Below are positions 5,289-8,143 of a stretch of DNA of 8,143 nucleotides, piece after piece (positions within the stretch are counted from its first letter, which is position 1; the number at the start of each line of letters is the position of its first letter). A program made the position numbers and the translations under genes. The stretch is from Planctomycetota bacterium (GTDB taxonomy: Bacteria > Planctomycetota > UBA1135 > UBA2386). The stretch lies in assembly GCA_020425885.1 (NCBI GenBank), contig JAGQRA010000211.1:1-8143 (forward strand). The letters are read 5' to 3'. The notes under the pieces were generated by a model, which worked only from the letters and a program-made list of their open reading frames with translations, searched no databases and was not told where the DNA came from.

Positions 5289-7453
5289 CCGCGCTCCTCT
5301 CGACGTTGCTCTCCCTGGCGCTGCTGCCGCAGGCGCCCTCGACGACTCCGGTACCCGCCCGACCGCTGCCCGTGGCGTGGAACGCGCCGTTCTCCGGTCT
5401 GTGGATCGACCCGGTGCCCGACGTCGCCGGCCGGCATTGGTGCCGCGGCACGCGCTACAAGATGAGCTTCGGCGCCGACGGGGCGAGCTACGTGCCGCTG
5501 CTCGGTCACACGGCGTCGCGCTCGTACCCGATCGCGTTCCGACTGGAAGGCGCAGCATCCGCCGTGCCCGAGCGACAGGGGACGCGCTTCGCCTTCGACC
5601 GCGGTGAGGTCGTCGAGCGCTGGGACCTCTTTGCCGACGGCGCCGAACAGAGCTTCGTGCTCGACGCGCCGCCGCGAGGGAACGAGCTCGTCATCACGAT
5701 CGAGACCGACCTGCGGTTCGCCGGCGCCGGCCCGGACGGGCTCTGCTTCCGGGGCGAGGGCAAGGGCCGCGTCCTCTACGGCCACGCCGTCGGCATCGAC
5801 GCGCGCGGCTACCGCACACCGCTGAAGACGACGTTCGAGGGCGGCCGGATCCACCTCGCGCTGCCGACCGTTGCGGCGTACCCGCTCGTCGTCGACCCGC
5901 TCGTGTCTACCGTGGACGTCGCGCTGCAGGAGGTCGCTGACAACCTGGAACCCGACGTCGCGCTGCACGCCGGCACCGGCCGCTGGGCGGTGGTGATGAC
6001 CGAACGGCTCTCGGCGCTCGACAGCGACCTCAAGCTGCGGCGCTTCGACCTCGCCGGCAACGCGGTCGACACCGACTTCCTCGAGGTCAGCTCCCAGATC
6101 GCCTCGGAGCCGGCGATCGCCTGCAGCCAGGGCGGCGCGAAGTTCATGGCGGTGTGGCGGCAGGCCGGGCTCGACATCATCGCGCGGGGCGTGACCGCGA
6201 ACGGCGCCCTGCCCGACGCGCCGGTGACCGTGGGCAACGGCGTCGTCGCGCTCGGCACCTTCTGCCTGCGCCCGGACATCGGCGGTTCCGAGGGGAGCGG
6301 GTTCCTCACCACCTACACGTTCGAGGGCACGTCGATCCCGCCGTCCATCACCTGCAGGACGTTGTCGGATACCGCAGTGGTCGGAACCGGGATCAACATC
6401 CTGACCGGCACGGGCTGCCTCAGCAGCGCGGTCAGCGACCGGCGCCTGCCGTCCAACGACTGGCTCGTCGCCTTCTGCCGCCAGTCGGCGAGCTGCGCGT
6501 TCGGCGGCGACATCGGCTACGCCGCCGTCGACGTGAACGGCACCCTGGCGAACGCGACGACGACGGTCGCGGGCGGCGTGCTCGACGACGACCGCCACGT
6601 CGACGTCGCCTGGAACGGCTCCCGGGGGTTGATCGTCTGGGACCGCGACATGGGCAGCCACCACGACGTCATGCTGCGCATCGTGCGCAAGACCGGCGCC
6701 GGCTATCAGTTCGTCGGCGCCGAGCACGACCTGAGCGTCGAGGAACCCGGCGGCATCCCGGCCAACGACCAACAGGAGCCGATCGTCGCCTGCGACGGCG
6801 TCCGCTTCCTGTGCTGCTACAAGGAGGGGAGCAACGGCCTCGTCGTCGGCACCGGCGTCGGCGTCGCCGGCGCCGGACTCCTGTTCCATGAGGGTCACGA
6901 GTTCCTGATCAACAACGCCCTCCCGCACGACGTCATCGGCGTCGCCGGCGGCGCACCCGGACCTGACAGCGACACGCGCTGGCTGGTCGTCGCCGACGAG
7001 CGCCTCGGACTCAACGACCACGACGTGCGCGGCGTGTTCTACGACGGCCTCGTCGCTGCCAACATGTTCACGACGGTCGGCACCGGCTGCACGCCGATCT
7101 CCGGCACCAGGCCCCTGATCGCCGTCACCGGTAGCTCCGCGGTCGGCGACACGTTCACGGTGGCGACCAGCAACACCACGGCGCTACCGTTCCTGATCGC
7201 CGGCCTGCCGCAGACGCCGACGACGTTCTGCCAGTACCTGGTCACCCGGCGCTGCCAGCAGGGCGTCGCGCTGCCGGCGCTCGCGGTCGTGTTCGGCGGC
7301 GCGCTGTCGGTCACGGTTCCGGCCGACACCGGCCTCGTCGGCGTGCGGTTCGCGTTCCAGGGCATCGACCTGTTGGCGGCCGGCGCCTGCAACGCATCGC
7401 TGTTCGGGGCCGCGTTCGCGGTCACCGACACGATCGTCGCGACGGTGCGTTGA
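5285..7453 (+). CDS. Secreted protein with seven EPxVA-type repeats and C-terminal beta module
   Basis: A 722-residue exported protein of unknown function. The ATG at 5285 is the only usable start: an in-frame TAA lies at 5252 with no start codon between. Residues 1-20 are a Leu-rich hydrophobic signal without a clear positive charge. Residues 30-207 form a beta-rich domain with SFVLDAPPRGNELV near 123 and ending in AYPLVVDPL (198-206). I recognise this pattern as a domain that often precedes propeller repeats in secreted bacterial proteins. Residues 222-590 contain seven repeats with P-x-[IV]-[AG] followed by a W/L-x-V strand, starting near 222, 275, 329, 380, 438, 498 and 547 (spacing 49-60). 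This suggests a second seven-bladed propeller without calcium loops. Residues 597-722, starting GTGC, are a C-terminal beta module with Cys 601, 649, 657 and 701. It follows the FG-GAP gene by 99 bp and is probably in one transcription unit with it. I see no catalytic residues. Confidence 0.92.
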   Translation: MTALLSTLLSLALLPQAPSTTPVPARPLPVAWNAPFSGLWIDPVPDVAGRHWCRGTRYKMSFGADGASYVPLLGHTASRSYPIAFRLEGAASAVPERQGTRFAFDRGEVVERWDLFADGAEQSFVLDAPPRGNELVITIETDLRFAGAGPDGLCFRGEGKGRVLYGHAVGIDARGYRTPLKTTFEGGRIHLALPTVAAYPLVVDPLVSTVDVALQEVADNLEPDVALHAGTGRWAVVMTERLSALDSDLKLRRFDLAGNAVDTDFLEVSSQIASEPAIACSQGGAKFMAVWRQAGLDIIARGVTANGALPDAPVTVGNGVVALGTFCLRPDIGGSEGSGFLTTYTFEGTSIPPSITCRTLSDTAVVGTGINILTGTGCLSSAVSDRRLPSNDWLVAFCRQSASCAFGGDIGYAAVDVNGTLANATTTVAGGVLDDDRHVDVAWNGSRGLIVWDRDMGSHHDVMLRIVRKTGAGYQFVGAEHDLSVEEPGGIPANDQQEPIVACDGVRFLCCYKEGSNGLVVGTGVGVAGAGLLFHEGHEFLINNALPHDVIGVAGGAPGPDSDTRWLVVADERLGLNDHDVRGVFYDGLVAANMFTTVGTGCTPISGTRPLIAVTGSSAVGDTFTVATSNTTALPFLIAGLPQTPTTFCQYLVTRRCQQGVALPALAVVFGGALSVTVPADTGLVGVRFAFQGIDLLAAGACNASLFGAAFAVTDTIVATVR
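5948..7048 (+). repeat. Seven degenerate propeller-like repeats
   Basis: Repeat starts in the 722-residue protein read EPDVA, EPAIA, RPDIG, SSAVS, HVDVA, EPIVA and PHDVI. Each is followed 8-20 residues later by a hydrophobic strand such as WAVVM, FMAVW, FLTTY, WLVAF, LIVW, FLCCY or WLVVA. The seven-fold count and 49-60 residue period match a propeller. The assignment rests on pattern reading only. Confidence 0.65.
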
Positions 7454-7519
7454 GGGCGGCGAACCCGGCGCATGTCGGTGCGCCGGATCGAATCGGCCGC
7501 GACCGCTCACGCGCGCCGA
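7454..7519. terminator. Convergent-gene hairpin, probable bidirectional terminator
   Basis: Between the stop of the 722-residue gene and the stop of the minus-strand gene is a 66-bp gap. It holds CCGGCGCA (7465-7472) and TGCGCCGG (7479-7486), an exact 8-bp inverted repeat with a 6-nt loop. The compact GC stem just after two converging stop codons fits a terminator acting on both strands. There is no U-tract on either side, so it would be a non-canonical hairpin. Confidence 0.5.
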
Positions 7520-8143
7520 TCACGGCAAGTTCATCGCCCAGATCAGCCGCAACCGCTCGGCATCGAACAGCGGTCCCCGCGTCAACAGCACGAGCCGGTC
7601 GAACAACTCGCCCGTGGCCGGGTCGGAGAAGCGGCTCGACTCGGCGCTGCGCGAGGCGAGGTAGTCGTTGGGCACGTCGCGACGGATGTGTCCGATCCGC
7701 GAGGATCGTTGCAGCGGAGGTTGTCGCGCCAGGAACGCGTCGCTGAGGGCGAGCGGGTCGACGATGTCCGCGTCGGGGCCGGCATAGAAGCCGAAGAAGC
7801 CGATGTTGCCGCGGATCACCCCCATCAGCCGGGACTCGTCGGGGCCGCGCTTGCTCGCCGCCTCCGCGGCCTTGGCGCGGCACTGTTCACCCTGCTCGCG
7901 ATAGGAATGGGCCGGCATCCGATCGAGCCACGGCCAGCGGCTCAGGCCGCAGGTCGGATAGTAGAAGGCGCGTTCGTCGCAGATGCCGTGATCGTACGGG
8001 GTCACGTAGAGCGCGATCGACTCCTTGGTCGACAGCTCGCCGCGCCAGAACGGTTGGTTGATCAGCGTGCCGCCGGGATTGCCGATGCCGAGCAGCAGCA
8101 GCAGCGCGGCCGTGCGGGCCCAGCCGCGAGGCCAGTGGACGGC
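7520..8143 (-). CDS. C-terminal part of GT-C/AftB-like membrane glycosyltransferase (5' end outside window)
   Basis: The frame is open from the right edge to the TGA at 7522-7520, giving 207 residues plus stop; the N-terminus lies outside. A GTG at 8005 is in frame, but the coding pattern continues upstream of it, so it should not be taken as the start. Residues 8-22 of the fragment (ARTAALLLLLGIG) look like the last transmembrane helix. The remainder would be a soluble extracytoplasmic tail. Its motifs are GFFGFYAGP (115-123), IVDPLALSDAFLAR (127-140), RIGHIRRDVPNDYL (149-162) and TRGPLF...RLRLIWAMN (188-205). I recall this tail pattern from bacterial multi-pass GT-C proteins annotated as arabinofuranosyltransferase (AftB)-like or polyprenyl-phosphate-sugar-dependent transferases. 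These move a sugar from a lipid carrier onto cell-surface glycans. The catalytic N-terminal loops are not visible, so donor and acceptor cannot be assigned. The gene converges on the secreted-protein gene, 66 bp away. Confidence 0.82.
   Translation of the reverse strand, partial: AVHWPRGWARTAALLLLLGIGNPGGTLINQPFWRGELSTKESIALYVTPYDHGICDERAFYYPTCGLSRWPWLDRMPAHSYREQGEQCRAKAAEAASKRGPDESRLMGVIRGNIGFFGFYAGPDADIVDPLALSDAFLARQPPLQRSSRIGHIRRDVPNDYLASRSAESSRFSDPATGELFDRLVLLTRGPLFDAERLRLIWAMNLP

Noticed and set aside
4930..5558. Overlapping minus-strand frames of 166-173 codons around the gap between the plus-strand genes
   Set aside because: Arg/Ala/Gly/Pro-rich shadows of the two secreted-protein genes, with no supporting ribosome site or domain.
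3401..7021. 1206-codon open frame on the minus strand across the ends of two genes
   Set aside because: Its translation is a low-complexity Arg/Ala/Val/Asp/Glu-rich string without domains, opposite two genes with clear repeats and domains. Long antisense frames are expected in DNA this GC-rich.
7450..7746. 98-codon plus-strand frame after the secreted-protein gene
   Set aside because: It is antisense to the well-supported glycosyltransferase-like tail, and its translation is Arg/Ala-rich without motifs.
7520..8005. Treating the minus-strand gene as a complete 161-residue protein starting with GTG at 8005
   Set aside because: The frame continues open to the right edge with a membrane helix and coherent protein, so the GTG is internal and the gene is truncated by the window.

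Overview
The window comes from a very GC-rich bacterium. Third codon positions are almost all G or C in every real gene. The gene content is three long secreted repeat proteins with propeller-type repeats, plus the end of a membrane glycosyltransferase-like protein. It fits a Planctomycetota-like genome best: large ELWxxDGT and FG-GAP proteins and Cys-containing beta-rich C-terminal modules are typical of that phylum. A myxobacterial or other GC-rich origin cannot be excluded from sequence alone.

Layout. (1) Minus strand, 2152 down to the left edge: 717 residues of a protein built from about 15 degenerate ELWxxDGT repeats. It has a short N-terminal signal sequence and runs out of the window, so its C-terminus is missing. 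(2) 2153-2395: a 243-bp gap between divergent genes. It has no recognisable promoter but does have one imperfect hairpin. (3) Plus strand, 2396-5185: a 929-residue secreted protein. It has seven evenly spaced calcium-loop FG-GAP/VCBS repeats (a full seven-bladed propeller), then a Cys-containing beta-rich region, a nidogen-like (NIDO-like) segment and a C-terminal beta module. (4) 5186-5284: a 99-bp gap with a 9-bp perfect inverted repeat and a possible 26-codon leader ORF. That ORF has a good ribosome binding site and overlaps the next start codon as ATGA. (5) Plus strand, 5285-7453: a 722-residue secreted protein. It has an N-terminal domain ending in a YPLVVDPL motif, seven repeats of the type E/x-P-x-V-A...W-x-V, and a C-terminal beta module. 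(6) 7454-7519: a 66-bp convergent gap with a strong GC hairpin, probably a terminator. (7) Minus strand, right edge to 7520: the C-terminal 207 residues of a GT-C/AftB-like membrane protein.

How the genes fit together. Genes 1-3 are all predicted to be exported, repetitive, beta-propeller-type proteins. Genes 2 and 3 lie in tandem and may share a transcript. Gene 1 is divergent from gene 2 across one intergenic region. They look like surface or secreted binding/display proteins, not enzymes: I see no catalytic motif in them. No mobile element, RNA gene, CRISPR array or obvious defence system is visible. The points most worth following up are the three unrelated propeller families side by side, the uncharacterised modules in the 929- and 722-residue proteins, and the possible coupled leader ORF.
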